From positions 124,001 through 188,000 of the forward strand of contig NZ_LMHA01000002.1 of assembly GCF_001427635.1 (NCBI RefSeq): DNA of 64,000 bases, in the 5' to 3' direction. The notes under the pieces are model-generated. The model worked only from the letters and a program-made list of their open reading frames with translations, ran no database searches and was not told where the DNA came from. The position numbers and the translations under genes were made by a program. Positions 51,190 through 59,883 of this stretch are shown one piece after another. The stretch comes from Pseudoxanthomonas sp. Root65 (lineage in GTDB: Bacteria; Pseudomonadota; Gammaproteobacteria; Xanthomonadales; Xanthomonadaceae). Each line of letters opens with the position of its first letter. Within the stretch, counting starts at the first letter, position 1.

Positions 51190-51621
51190 GTGGACAAAGC
51201 CAGCCTCTACCTGTGGGTCAAGACCTTCCATCTCGTCTTCGTCATCGCCTGGATGGCGACGGTGTTCTACCTGCCGCGCATCCTGGTCAACCTGGCCGAG
51301 ACGACCGGGCAGGCCGACGTGCAGGCGCGCCTGCAGTTGATGGGGCGCCGGCTGTACGGCTTCGGCCACACGATGTTCGGTATCGCGGTGATCCTGGGCG
51401 GCGTGCTGTGGTTCCACTTCGGCATCAGCGGTGGCTGGCTGCACGCCAAGCTGACGCTGGTCGCGCTGATGCTGGCGCACTACATCGTCGCCGGCCGCTG
51501 GCTGAAGGGGGTGGCGAAAGGGAAATCACTGCCTTCACCAACCGCGCTGCGCTGGTTCAACGAGCTGCCGCTGTTCGCATTGATCGCGGTGGTATGGCTG
51601 GTGTTGGCTAAGCCGTTCTGA
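51190..51621 (+). CDS. HemJ/CopD-like membrane protein
   Basis: The 143-residue protein has four helices with YLWVKTFHLVFVIAWMATVFYLPRILV at the start and a second conserved histidine/lysine segment (GWLHAKLTLVALMLAHY). This is the HemJ family, which oxidises protoporphyrinogen IX in heme synthesis; CopD-like annotation is also used for these proteins. The start is GTG 51190 with GGAG about 11 nt upstream. There is no other heme gene nearby, so the role is by homology only. Confidence 0.78.
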   Translation: MDKASLYLWVKTFHLVFVIAWMATVFYLPRILVNLAETTGQADVQARLQLMGRRLYGFGHTMFGIAVILGGVLWFHFGISGGWLHAKLTLVALMLAHYIVAGRWLKGVAKGKSLPSPTALRWFNELPLFALIAVVWLVLAKPF

Positions 51622-51623
51622 GG

Positions 51624-51645
51624 CCATCCCGTTTGCGCGGGATGG
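51624..51645 (+). terminator. hairpin after the HemJ-like gene
   Basis: CCATCCCG and CGGGATGG form an 8-bp stem with a 6-nt loop just after the stop. There is no T-run, so termination may be weak or Rho-assisted. Confidence 0.45.
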
Positions 51646-51690
51646 GGTGCGGTGCTGACGAGTCGTTCCGAATCAGCCTGTCCGACGACC

Positions 51691-51765
51691 GTAGGAGCGC
51701 CTCAGGGGCGCGATGCTTTGGGTTGGGATCGTCGGAAAAGCATCGCGGGCATGGCCCGCTCCTGC
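51691..51765. repeat. GTAGGAGCG inverted repeat (family B, copy 2)
   Basis: The order is the same as the copy at 31499: GTAGGAGCG, GCGATGCTTT, AAAGCATCGC, and CGCTCCTGC at the end. It lies between the convergent HemJ-like and alkaline phosphatase genes. Confidence 0.85.
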
Positions 51766-51786
51766 GAGGGCATTACCCCCGCGCGA

Positions 51787-53484
51787 TCACTTCTTCTCGA
51801 AATCCACCGGCCTCGGCAACTCCACCGGGACGCCGTTCGCGTCGCACGTGCCTGCGGCGCACAAGCGTGCGCGCAGCTTGGGGGTGGCCTGCACGATGAC
51901 GTGGTAGATGGCGTTCTGCTCCAGCGTGCCGCGGAAGGCGTCGCTGCCGGGGCCGATGGCCCAGATGCCGACGTCTTCGCCGCCGTGCGATTCTGATTTC
52001 AGCGGCACCAGGGCTTCCTGCAGATAATCCGGATGTTCGGTGTCCACCTGGCTCAGGTCGGGGCGGCCTTCCGACGGTTCGACGCTGCTGGGCGCATGCA
52101 GGAAATGTTTCGGGCCGGCGGGCTGGCGGTTGCTGGCGCCGGTGTAACCGGGGCCGTTGGCATAGGTCAGGGTGGTGAAGGTCTGTCCGTTCTGGTCGCG
52201 CGCGAGGTCGCCCGGCGTGTCGTCTTCGCCGCCCTGGCCGCGGACCTTGCCGAGGATCGGATTGCCGCGCACCGGGTAGCCGACGAAGTTGAGCGTGTGC
52301 GAGTGGTCCGCCGTGACCAGGATCAGCGTGTCGTCGCGCGAGGTCGCCTCGACGGCGGCCTGCACGGCGTCCGACATCGCCACGGTCTCGTCCAGCGCGC
52401 GATAGGCGTTGCCGTAGTGGTTGGCGTGGTCGATACGCGCACCCTCCACCAGCAGCACGAAGCCCTCCGGCTTGCGCGACAGCGTACGGATGGCGGTGCG
52501 CGTCAGGTCGGCCAGCGACGGTTCGCCTTGCGCGTCCTTGCGGCGGTCGTGTTCGAACTGCATGTGGTCGTATTCGAACAGGCCCAGCAGCTGCGGCGCG
52601 TCGGCGGCAGCCTGCAACTGCTGCGTGTTCGTGACGTAGGCGCCCTGCGGATGCGCCTGCTGCCACTCGGCGACGAGGTTGCGGCCGTCCAGGCGCTGGC
52701 CGACCTTGTCGTCTTCTTCCGGATCGCGCATATCGACCGGCAGGAACTCGCCGCGTCCGCCCCCGAGCGCCACGGTGGGCCCGTGGCCGAAACGCGCGGC
52801 GGCCAGCAACTGCTGCGCGATGTCCTTGCAGCCGGCCTCGGTGGCCTCCGGTGGCAGGTCGGTGTCGTTTTCCCAGTCGCGATGCGAAACGTGCGCGTAC
52901 GTCGCCGCCGGCGTGGCATGGGTGATGCGCGCCGTGGTGACGATGCCGGTGGCCAGGCCGGCGCTGTCGGCCAGCATCAGCCAACTGAGCAGGTCCTTGC
53001 TGCCGTCGGGCGTGCATTCGCCCTTGTGGCCGGCGGCCACGCCGATGGCGCCCATGTGCGACTTCACGCCGCTGGCGATGGCGGTCATGGTGCCGGCGGA
53101 GTCGGGCGTCTGCGAATCGGTGTTGTAGGTCTTGCTGAAGGCAGTGTGCGGGAAGTGTTCCCAGCTCAACAGGTTCTCTTCGCCCGGCATGCCTTTGCGC
53201 TGGCCTTCGAAGATGCGCGCAGCGGCCACCGTGGTCAGGCTCATGCCATCACCGAGGAAGACGATGACGTTCTTCGCCTTGCCCTGCATCGCGCCATGGG
53301 CGGCGGCTTTCGCCGCACCGTTCCGATACCACCAGTGCGGGGTTTCGCCCTGGGGATGGGCGACCGAGGGAACGTCGACGTGGAATGCGGTGGCACGCGA
53401 GGCCGAAGGGGCGGTCGAAGTGCTGGCGCAACCGGCCAGCGATGCGGTCAGCAGGGTAATCAGGAACGGGTGCAGCCGGCGCAT
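51787..53484 (-). CDS. alkaline phosphatase, lipoprotein
   Basis: The 565-residue protein has a lipoprotein signal ending LAGC (Cys19) and the alkaline phosphatase fold: NVIVFLGDGMSLTTVAAAR with the metal-binding aspartate, TPDSAGTMTAIASGVK with Ser129 as nucleophile, LLVEGARIDHANHYGNA, LVTADHSHT and SESHGGEDVGIWAIGPGSD for the remaining zinc ligands. It hydrolyses phosphate monoesters outside the inner membrane. It is larger than E. coli PhoA (471), as in other lipoprotein-type PhoA/PhoK-like enzymes. No Pho box is clearly visible before it. Confidence 0.93.
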   Translation of the reverse strand: MRRLHPFLITLLTASLAGCASTSTAPSASRATAFHVDVPSVAHPQGETPHWWYRNGAAKAAAHGAMQGKAKNVIVFLGDGMSLTTVAAARIFEGQRKGMPGEENLLSWEHFPHTAFSKTYNTDSQTPDSAGTMTAIASGVKSHMGAIGVAAGHKGECTPDGSKDLLSWLMLADSAGLATGIVTTARITHATPAATYAHVSHRDWENDTDLPPEATEAGCKDIAQQLLAAARFGHGPTVALGGGRGEFLPVDMRDPEEDDKVGQRLDGRNLVAEWQQAHPQGAYVTNTQQLQAAADAPQLLGLFEYDHMQFEHDRRKDAQGEPSLADLTRTAIRTLSRKPEGFVLLVEGARIDHANHYGNAYRALDETVAMSDAVQAAVEATSRDDTLILVTADHSHTLNFVGYPVRGNPILGKVRGQGGEDDTPGDLARDQNGQTFTTLTYANGPGYTGASNRQPAGPKHFLHAPSSVEPSEGRPDLSQVDTEHPDYLQEALVPLKSESHGGEDVGIWAIGPGSDAFRGTLEQNAIYHVIVQATPKLRARLCAAGTCDANGVPVELPRPVDFEKK

Positions 53485-53721
53485 CGGGTGTCCTCGTGTG
53501 GCATGGCGGTCTTCGTTGATGACGCGACAATGGGCCTCGACCTCATCCCGCCTGGCACCGCCAAGCGCAAGCCAACGTCATCAGGATCGGGGAGCGGACC
53601 AAGCACGCAATTATGCCCTCGCCCCAGTGTCCTGTTCATGACACCCGGCATTCCGTGTGGAGGGTCGCTGCATGCAAGGGCTTGGGCTAAGGTGGCGCGT
53701 CCACTCCTGTGAGTCGTCCGG

Positions 53722-54999
53722 ATGAAGCTGGTCTCGGCCTGGTTGAAGATCCCGTTCTGGCAGCGCGTCGTCGCCGGCTTCGTGCTGGGTGCGCTGGCGG
53801 GCTGGCTGATGGGGCCGGCCGCGGGCGTCTGGCTCAAGCCGCTGGGCGACCTGTACGTCACGCTGATCAAGATGATCGCGGTACCGCTGGTGTTCTTCGC
53901 GGTGATCAACGCCGTGTCCAGCCTGCACGGGCAGAAGTCGGTCGCCGCGCTCGGCGGGCGCACGTTCCTGTGGTTCGCGATCACCGCCGCGCTGGCAGTG
54001 TGCGTCGGACTGTCGGTGGGCTGGATCGTGCAGCCCGGCAAGGGACTGACGGGCCTGATGATGGCGCCGGACTACCAGGTGCGCGAGGTGCCCACGCCCG
54101 TGCAGGTGCTGCTGGACATCGTGCCGGCCAACCCGTTCAAGGCGCTGACCGAGGGCAAGATCCTCCAGGTCATCTTCTTCGCCGGCCTGGTGGGGTTCGC
54201 GCTGGTCAAGCTGGGCGAGCGCAGTGCCGGCCTGCGCAAGCTGGCCGGCGAGGCCAGCGACACCATGGTGCAGGTCACGCGCTTCGTGCTGGAAATGACC
54301 CCGATCGGCACGTTCGGCCTGATCGGCAGCCTGGTCGGCACGTACGGCTTCGAGAAGCTGCTGCCGCTGGGCAGCTACATCGGCGCGCTGTACGTGGCGT
54401 GCGCGCTGCATATCGTGGTGGTGTACGGCAGCCTGCTGCTGGCGCACGGCCTGAACCCGTGGAAGTTCTTCCGCGGCGCCGCGCCGGGCATGCAGGTGGC
54501 GTTCGCCAGTTCCTCCAGTTTCGCATCCATGCCGGTGGCGCTGCGCAGCGTCACCCACAACCTGGGCGTGGACAAGGACTACGCCGCGTTCGCCGTGCCG
54601 CTCGGCGCCAGCATCAAGATGGACGGCTGCGGCGCGATCTATCCGGCGCTCACGTCGATCTTCGTGGCGCAGTACTTCGGGCTGGACCTGTCGGTGAACC
54701 AGTACTTCGTCATCCTGCTGGCGTCGGTGCTGGGCAGCTTCGGCACGGCAGGCGTGCCGGGAACGGCGACGGTGATGGTGACGCTGGTGCTGAGCGCGGC
54801 GGGCCTGCCGCTGGAAGGCATCGGCCTGCTGGTCGCGATCGACCGCATCCTCGACATGATGCGCACGATGACCAATGTCACCGGCCAGATGCTGGTGCCG
54901 GTGCTGGTGGCGAAGGAGACCGGCCTGCTGGATCGGGAGATCTACGAGCGCGCGTCCAGCGATGTCGGGCTCGCGGACGAGGCGACCCCCGCGCGATGA
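53722..54999 (+). CDS. dicarboxylate/amino acid:cation symporter
   Basis: The 425-residue transporter has eight helices and the DAACS signature: VTLIKMIAVPLVFFAVINAVSS, FASSSSFASMPVALRSV (the serine-rich hairpin), MDGCGAIYPALTSIFVAQ, GVPGTATVMVTLVLSAAGLPLEGIGLLVAIDRILDMMRTMTNVTG. It takes up glutamate, aspartate or C4-dicarboxylates with sodium or protons. The stop overlaps the GNAT ATG (ATGA). Confidence 0.93.
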   Translation: MKLVSAWLKIPFWQRVVAGFVLGALAGWLMGPAAGVWLKPLGDLYVTLIKMIAVPLVFFAVINAVSSLHGQKSVAALGGRTFLWFAITAALAVCVGLSVGWIVQPGKGLTGLMMAPDYQVREVPTPVQVLLDIVPANPFKALTEGKILQVIFFAGLVGFALVKLGERSAGLRKLAGEASDTMVQVTRFVLEMTPIGTFGLIGSLVGTYGFEKLLPLGSYIGALYVACALHIVVVYGSLLLAHGLNPWKFFRGAAPGMQVAFASSSSFASMPVALRSVTHNLGVDKDYAAFAVPLGASIKMDGCGAIYPALTSIFVAQYFGLDLSVNQYFVILLASVLGSFGTAGVPGTATVMVTLVLSAAGLPLEGIGLLVAIDRILDMMRTMTNVTGQMLVPVLVAKETGLLDREIYERASSDVGLADEATPAR

Positions 55000-55433
55000 G
55001 CGGCGTCGAGGCGGTCGAAATGGTCGAATCGTTCCCCGATGTGCCGACCTATCGCCGGCTCCGCGTGCAGACAGGCTTGTCGCCGAAGTCGCAGGACGCC
55101 GCGACGCGTGGTCTTGCGAACACGCTGTACGGCGTCAGTCTGGTGCGCGACGCCGAGGTGATCGGCATGGGCCGGGTGATCGGCGACAATGGCACGGTGT
55201 TCGCCATCGTGGACATCGCCGTCCGGCGCGATCATCAGGGTCGAGGACTGGGCAAGCGCATCATGGCGGCGCTGGATGCGTGGCTGCGCGCCCATGCGCC
55301 CGAATCGGCCTACGTCATGCTGATTGCGGACGGCGATGCCCGCCATCTCTACGCGCAGTTCGGCTTCACCGATACCGCGCCCGCGTCCATCAGCATGGCC
55401 TACGTGGCGCGCGGGCCCGACACCAGGGCCTAG
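54996..55433 (+). CDS. GNAT acetyltransferase
   Basis: The 145-residue protein has the GNAT core with acetyl-CoA loop VRRDHQGRGLGKRIMAALDAWL and a final LYAQFGFTDTAP strand. The substrate is unknown. The gene is translationally coupled to the symporter. Its TAG stop shares its first two bases, on opposite strands, with the TAG of the bile-acid-type transporter (CTAG at 55430-55433). Confidence 0.88.
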   Translation: MSGVEAVEMVESFPDVPTYRRLRVQTGLSPKSQDAATRGLANTLYGVSLVRDAEVIGMGRVIGDNGTVFAIVDIAVRRDHQGRGLGKRIMAALDAWLRAHAPESAYVMLIADGDARHLYAQFGFTDTAPASISMAYVARGPDTRA

Positions 55434-56299
55434 GCGGTGGCGTCGCGCGCGCCGCGCGACACCCACCAGGCGAACACCGCCGCGGTGATGAACATCAGCA
55501 GGCTGTAGACCGCCGCCGGCACCGAGATGGTGGGGTTCTGCAGCACGTTGAGCGCGATGAAGATCGCCAGCGTGCCGTTGTGGATGCCGATCTCCATGGC
55601 GATGGCGATGGCCTGCTTCTTCGGCAGCCGCAAGGCCAGCGGCGCCGCATAGCCGGCGCCCATGCTGGCGAGGTTGAACAGCAGGCAGGCCAGGCCGACG
55701 ATGGCGAAGTAGGTGGTCAGCGTCTTCCATTCCTGCGCGACCGCCGCGACCACCAGCAGCGCCAGCACCAGCACGGAGAGCAGACGGATGGGCTTTTCCG
55801 CACGCGCGGCGAAGCCGGGCGCCTTCGCCCGCAACAGCATGCCGATGGCCACCGGCAGCAGGATGATGGCGGCCACCTCGACCACCTTCTTGGTCGGCGG
55901 CGGGACGTACTGGCCGGCGCCGAGGAAGTACTCCAGTGACAGGTTGAGGATCACCGGCAGCGTCAGCAGGCACAGCAGGCTGTTGATCGCGGTGAGCGTG
56001 ATGTTCAGCGCCACGTCGCCGCGGGCGAGATGGCTGTAGATGTTGGCGGTGGCGCCGCCAGGCGAGGCCGCCAGCAGCATCAGGCCCACCGCCAGTTCCG
56101 CAGGCAGGCCGAAGACCAGCGCCAGGCCGAACGCGACCCAGGGCAGCACCAGCGTCTGCAGCGCCAGGCCGATCAACACCGCGCGTGGATAGCGCGCGAC
56201 GCGACGGAAATCGTCGAGCGTCAGTCCCAGCCCCAGCCCCAGCATGATGATGCCCAGGGCCAACGGCAGCAGCAGATTGGTCAACAGTGAAGCCTGCAT
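55430..56299 (-). CDS. bile acid:sodium symporter family (BASS) transporter
   Basis: The 289-residue protein has nine to ten helices with LLLAASPGGATANIYSHLARGDVALNITLTAINSL and IAIAMEIGIHNGTLAIFIALNV, the conserved sodium-coupling segments of the BASS family. Bacterial members carry sterols, pantoate or other organic acids. No substrate is fixed. It is convergent with the GNAT gene, with interlocked stops. Confidence 0.9.
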   Translation of the reverse strand: MQASLLTNLLLPLALGIIMLGLGLGLTLDDFRRVARYPRAVLIGLALQTLVLPWVAFGLALVFGLPAELAVGLMLLAASPGGATANIYSHLARGDVALNITLTAINSLLCLLTLPVILNLSLEYFLGAGQYVPPPTKKVVEVAAIILLPVAIGMLLRAKAPGFAARAEKPIRLLSVLVLALLVVAAVAQEWKTLTTYFAIVGLACLLFNLASMGAGYAAPLALRLPKKQAIAIAMEIGIHNGTLAIFIALNVLQNPTISVPAAVYSLLMFITAAVFAWWVSRGARDATA

Positions 56300-56423
56300 C
56301 GCGTACGACTCCCCTTCGGCGCAACGGACAGGTGGTGCGCGTTCAACAGCGCATGCGCCGGAGGATGGCGGCTAGGCGGTATCCAGTGCAAGTTGCGGCG
56401 CACCGCGATGGCGGGACAGCATA

Positions 56424-56444
56424 AAGGCCGCACGAGGCGGCCTT
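56424..56444 (-). terminator. hairpin after the NlpC/P60 gene
   Basis: AAGGCCGC-ACGAG-GCGGCCTT is an 8-bp stem about 30 nt past the minus-strand NlpC stop; the minus-strand tail is only TATG after it, so it is a modest terminator. Confidence 0.5.
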
Positions 56445-56473
56445 CTGCTTGTGTTCGACACGGGTGGCGTGCG

Positions 56474-57256
56474 TTACATCGCGACGCGGCGGCCGCTCAG
56501 GTAGCGGTTGGCCCAGTAGCCGGTGAGCAGGCTGTCCACGCGCACGTCCTTGCCGCGGCTGGGCGAATGCAGGAAGCGGCCTTCGCCCACGTAGATGCCC
56601 ACGTGGTTCACCCGGCCCTTCAATCCGAAGAACACCAGATCGCCCTGGCGGAGTTCCTCGCGGGCGGCGACCAGTTCGGCATCGGCCTTGCTGGCCATGT
56701 CGCGGGAGACGCGCGGCAGTTCGATGCCCAGCGCGGTGCGGAAGACGTAACCGACCAGTCCGCTGCAGTCGAAGCCGCTGTCGGGCGAGGTGCCGCCCCA
56801 GCGGTACGGCGTGCCCATCAGCGCGAGCGCACGCTGCAGCACCATGTTGACCTTGCCACCCTGCTGTTCCTGGGCGACCACGCCTTCCTTACTCAGGTCG
56901 TAGGCGGCCAGCAGCTTGCTGATGTCGCCGGCGACCATGGCGGAGCGATCGACCAGGGGCAGCGTGTCGCTGGCAGCCAGTCGCGGCAGCAGGGCGGAGA
57001 GGGTGGCGGTGGCGGCTTCGGCCGCCTTTTCCTTGACGCTGGTGATGACGGGTTTGGCGGCCGCCGTGGCCGGGCTGGCCACCACATCCGGCGATGCCGA
57101 TGTTGACGCCGCGTCGACGTCGGCGGGGGCACTCTGTGCCTGCGCCACGGACGCCAGGGCGCACAGGCCGAGGCTCAGGAAAACGTGGGAAACCCGCCGC
57201 GGCAGGCGGAGGGTGGCGGCAGGCTGGCCTGTTGGCAGGTCGTCGTCGGTCGTCAC
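56474..57256 (-). CDS. exported NlpC/P60 peptidoglycan hydrolase
   Basis: The 260-residue protein has a long N-region then a signal-like helix (VFLSLGLCALASVAQA), an Ala-rich linker and an NlpC/P60 domain: GTPYRWGGTSPDSGFDCSGLVGYVF with catalytic Cys164, NHVGIYVG with His218 and FLHSPSRG with His230. It cleaves D-gamma-glutamyl-diaminopimelate bonds in peptidoglycan. It lies downstream of a second, related gene on the same strand with 119 AT-rich bases between, so it may have its own promoter. Confidence 0.92.
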   Translation of the reverse strand: MTTDDDLPTGQPAATLRLPRRVSHVFLSLGLCALASVAQAQSAPADVDAASTSASPDVVASPATAAAKPVITSVKEKAAEAATATLSALLPRLAASDTLPLVDRSAMVAGDISKLLAAYDLSKEGVVAQEQQGGKVNMVLQRALALMGTPYRWGGTSPDSGFDCSGLVGYVFRTALGIELPRVSRDMASKADAELVAAREELRQGDLVFFGLKGRVNHVGIYVGEGRFLHSPSRGKDVRVDSLLTGYWANRYLSGRRVAM

Positions 57257-57375
57257 GCGCGGGAAGGGTTTAACAAGTCAGGGGCGATAATGCCGGCTGA
57301 TCGGCCTGATTTGGTTCATAAATCGTTATTTATTCGTTAAGTGTGAACGTTCCGCGTCACAGACTTGACCGATTC

Positions 57376-57936
57376 CTAACGAAGGACGCGTTTCGCGCCG
57401 CTGTAGTGGTCCCGCCAGTAGGGGCCATCCAGATGGTCGAGCCGTACCGTCCCGCCCGTGCTGGGGGCGTGCACGAACCGCCCCTCGCCCACGTAGATGC
57501 CCACATGGGTGACGTTGCCCTTCTTGCCGAAGAACACCAGGTCGGCGGGCGCCAGACGGCGGGGCTCGATCTTAGGTCCCTGCACCTGCGCCAGTTCCCG
57601 CGAGGTGCGCGGCAGGCGCAGGTCCAGCATGTCCCGGTACACGTAGGTCACCAGGCCGCTGCAGTCGAAGCCGGATTCCGGCGTATTGCCGCCATAGCGG
57701 TAGGGCGTGCCGACCAGGCCGATGGCGCGCATCAGCACCGACGTGGCGGCGGCCGGATCATCGGCCTGCACCACCGGCCATGTGTGCTGCGCGGGTGGTG
57801 GTGGCGACGGCTTGCGGGCCTGGGGCTTGGAACCGCCACAGCCGGCCAGCACCAGCAGTCCCGCGCAGAGCAGGGCGTTGGCCAGCGGCCGAAGTGGCGC
57901 GGGCGTGGGCAAGCCGGGATAATGTCGGGCCTTCAT
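57376..57936 (-). CDS. NlpC/P60 lipoprotein peptidoglycan hydrolase
   Basis: The 186-residue protein has a lipoprotein signal ending LAGC with Cys33 and an NlpC/P60 domain: GTPYRYGGNTPESGFDCSGLVTYVYRD with Cys92, THVGIYVG with His144 and FVHAPSTGG with His156. It likely works at the outer or inner membrane on the wall. The sequence resembles its neighbour at 56474, so this looks like an old tandem duplication. ATG 57957 is a possible earlier start. Confidence 0.9.
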   Translation of the reverse strand: MKARHYPGLPTPAPLRPLANALLCAGLLVLAGCGGSKPQARKPSPPPPAQHTWPVVQADDPAAATSVLMRAIGLVGTPYRYGGNTPESGFDCSGLVTYVYRDMLDLRLPRTSRELAQVQGPKIEPRRLAPADLVFFGKKGNVTHVGIYVGEGRFVHAPSTGGTVRLDHLDGPYWRDHYSGAKRVLR

Positions 57937-58019
57937 CGCGGCGCATCTTCGCCGCATTCCCTTGCGGCCGACAAGCCGCTCCCGTCCTGCCCGTCGGCAG
58001 GCCCCGCCCAGAGTCCCGC

Positions 58020-58499
58020 ATGAAAATCGCAAAAGACAGCGTCGTCCGTTTCCACTACACCGTGTCCGAAGCCGGCCAGGAGCCGATCGAAAGCTCGAAG
58101 GACCGTGAGCCGCTGGCGATCCTGATCGGCCACGGCAACATCATCCCGGGGCTGGAAAACGCCATGCAGGACCGCGAGGCCGGCGAGAGCTTCGGTGTGG
58201 ACGTGGCGGCGGCCGATGCCTACGGCGAGCGTCGCGACGGCCTGAGCCAGCGCGTGCCCAAGAAGCACTTCGGCAACCAGCGCTTGGTGTCGGGCCAGCA
58301 GGTGGTGCTGCAGACCAACTTCGGCCCGCGCGCCGTGACCATCCAGAAGGTCGGCATGAGCGTGGTGGACGTGGACCTCAACCATCCGATGGCCGGCAAG
58401 GACCTGCACTTCGACGTCGAGATTGTGGAAGTGCGTGAAGCCAGCGCGGAAGAAATCGAGCACGGTCACGTGCACGGCGACGGTGGCCACCACCACTGA
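58020..58499 (+). CDS. slyD: FKBP-type peptidylprolyl isomerase SlyD
   Basis: The 159-residue protein follows SlyD: MKIAKDSVVRFHYTV, GHGNIIPGLENAMQDREAGESFGVDV, AAADAYGERRDGLSQRVPKKHF and a DVDLNHPMAGKDLHF segment. The inserted flap gives chaperone activity. The C-terminal tail is His-rich (HGHVHGDGGHHH), as in SlyD proteins that bind nickel for hydrogenase maturation. It is divergent from the NlpC lipoprotein gene. Confidence 0.93.
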   Translation: MKIAKDSVVRFHYTVSEAGQEPIESSKDREPLAILIGHGNIIPGLENAMQDREAGESFGVDVAAADAYGERRDGLSQRVPKKHFGNQRLVSGQQVVLQTNFGPRAVTIQKVGMSVVDVDLNHPMAGKDLHFDVEIVEVREASAEEIEHGHVHGDGGHHH

Positions 58500-58523
58500 G
58501 TCGCGCGTCATCGCGTGATCCGG

Positions 58524-58552
58524 ACGGCCCGCGCAAGCGGGCCGTTTCTTTT
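58524..58552 (+). terminator. intrinsic terminator of slyD
   Basis: ACGGCCCGC-GCAA-GCGGGCCGT is a 9-bp stem followed by TTCTTTT, about 25 nt after the stop. Confidence 0.85.
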
Positions 58553-58612
58553 GGCAGGCAGCATGGGGTGCCGCGCATGCTCTAATCGCGGGGACCACAT
58601 CAGGGGAAGGGA

Positions 58613-59860
58613 ATGACGGCGACGAACACGGGGAGCCTGGCACCGATCGCGGCGGCCGAGCGCGTCGAGGCCATGGACGTGCTGCGCGGCTTCGCGCTGC
58701 TGGGCATCCTGCTGATGAACCTGGAAGGGTTCGTGGGGCCGGTGATGGCGTCGGGTACCGGGCTGGATCCCCGGCTCACGGGCATCGACCGCACCGTCGA
58801 CCTGCTGGTCTACGTGCTGGTGCAGGGCAAGTTCTACACGCTGTTCTCGCTGCTGTTCGGCATGGGCTTCGCGGTGATGTCGCAACGCGCCGAGCAGGCC
58901 AACCGGCCGTTCGCCGGCGTGTACTGGCGGCGCGGGCTGGTACTGCTGGCCTTCGGCGTGATCCATGCGCTCTTCATCTGGGCCGGCGACGTGCTGATGA
59001 TGTATGCGCTGTGCTCGTTCCTGCTGCTCGCATTCCGACCGTTGCCGACCCGCTGGTTCGTCTGGCTGGGGCTGGCCGCGTACGTGATGCCGATCGGCTT
59101 CATGCTGCTGATGGGAGCCATGGGCTCGCTGCTGGCCGGCACCGAAGGCTGGGACAAGGCCATGGCGCAGATCGGCGTGCAGATGCAGACGCTGATCGAC
59201 AGCGAGCGGACCGCCTACGGCAGCGGCACCTATGCCGAAGCCACCTGGCAGCGGCTGAAGAGCACCGGCATGGCGCTCAGCAACATCACCATGTTCGGTT
59301 TCATCGTGTTCGGCATGTTCCTGATCGGCGCCTGGTTCGTGCGCAGCGGGGCGATTGCGCGGCCGCGCGATTTCCCGCGGCTGTACGCCGCCCTGCGCTG
59401 GGTCGCACTGCCGCTCGGCCTGCTGGCCATGCTGGGCTCGGTGGCGCTGGCGCCGACGATGGATTTCGCCACCTTCAACCTGCGCGTGTCGTCGGCGTTC
59501 ACCCTGCAGATGATGGCCAACCTGCTGATGTGCCTGGGCTACGCGGCCTGGGTGATGCGTGCGCTGGGTTCTCCGGCCTGGCAGCGGCCGCTGGGCTGGC
59601 TGGCGCCGGCCGGACGCATGGCGTTGACCAACTACCTGATGCAGTCGCTGGTCTGCACGTGGATCTTCTACGGCTACGGGCTGGGCTATTTCGAACAGCT
59701 GCCGCGTGCCTGGCAGCCGCTGTTCGCGGTGGTGCTGTTCGGCATTCAGGTGCTGCTGAGCCACCTGTGGCTGTCGCGATTCCGCTTCGGTCCGATGGAG
59801 TGGCTGTGGCGCTCGCTGACCTACCTGAAGCCGCAGCCGCTGCGGCTCCGGGCGGGATGA
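58613..59860 (+). CDS. DUF418 (YeiB-like) membrane protein
   Basis: The 415-residue protein has about ten helices with the YeiB/DUF418 marks: MDVLRGFALLGILLMNLEGF at the start, FYTLFSLLFGMGFAVMSQRAE, WRRGLVLLAFGVIHALFIWAGDVLMMYAL and GRMALTNYLMQSLVCTWIFYGYGLG near the end. These proteins resemble acyltransferases or transporters; the substrate is unknown. AGGGGAAGGG precedes ATG 58613. A TCTAAT box sits 28 nt before the ATG. Confidence 0.88.
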   Translation: MTATNTGSLAPIAAAERVEAMDVLRGFALLGILLMNLEGFVGPVMASGTGLDPRLTGIDRTVDLLVYVLVQGKFYTLFSLLFGMGFAVMSQRAEQANRPFAGVYWRRGLVLLAFGVIHALFIWAGDVLMMYALCSFLLLAFRPLPTRWFVWLGLAAYVMPIGFMLLMGAMGSLLAGTEGWDKAMAQIGVQMQTLIDSERTAYGSGTYAEATWQRLKSTGMALSNITMFGFIVFGMFLIGAWFVRSGAIARPRDFPRLYAALRWVALPLGLLAMLGSVALAPTMDFATFNLRVSSAFTLQMMANLLMCLGYAAWVMRALGSPAWQRPLGWLAPAGRMALTNYLMQSLVCTWIFYGYGLGYFEQLPRAWQPLFAVVLFGIQVLLSHLWLSRFRFGPMEWLWRSLTYLKPQPLRLRAG

Positions 59861-59871
59861 CGCCGACTGGC

Positions 59872-59877
59872 TAGAAT
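59872..59877 (+). promoter_or_regulatory. -10 box for a leaderless DadA-like message
   Basis: TAGAAT ends six bases before GTG 59884. This matches the arrangement before rluF and hutG and suggests that transcription begins at the start codon. Confidence 0.45.
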
Positions 59878-59883
59878 GTCGCG

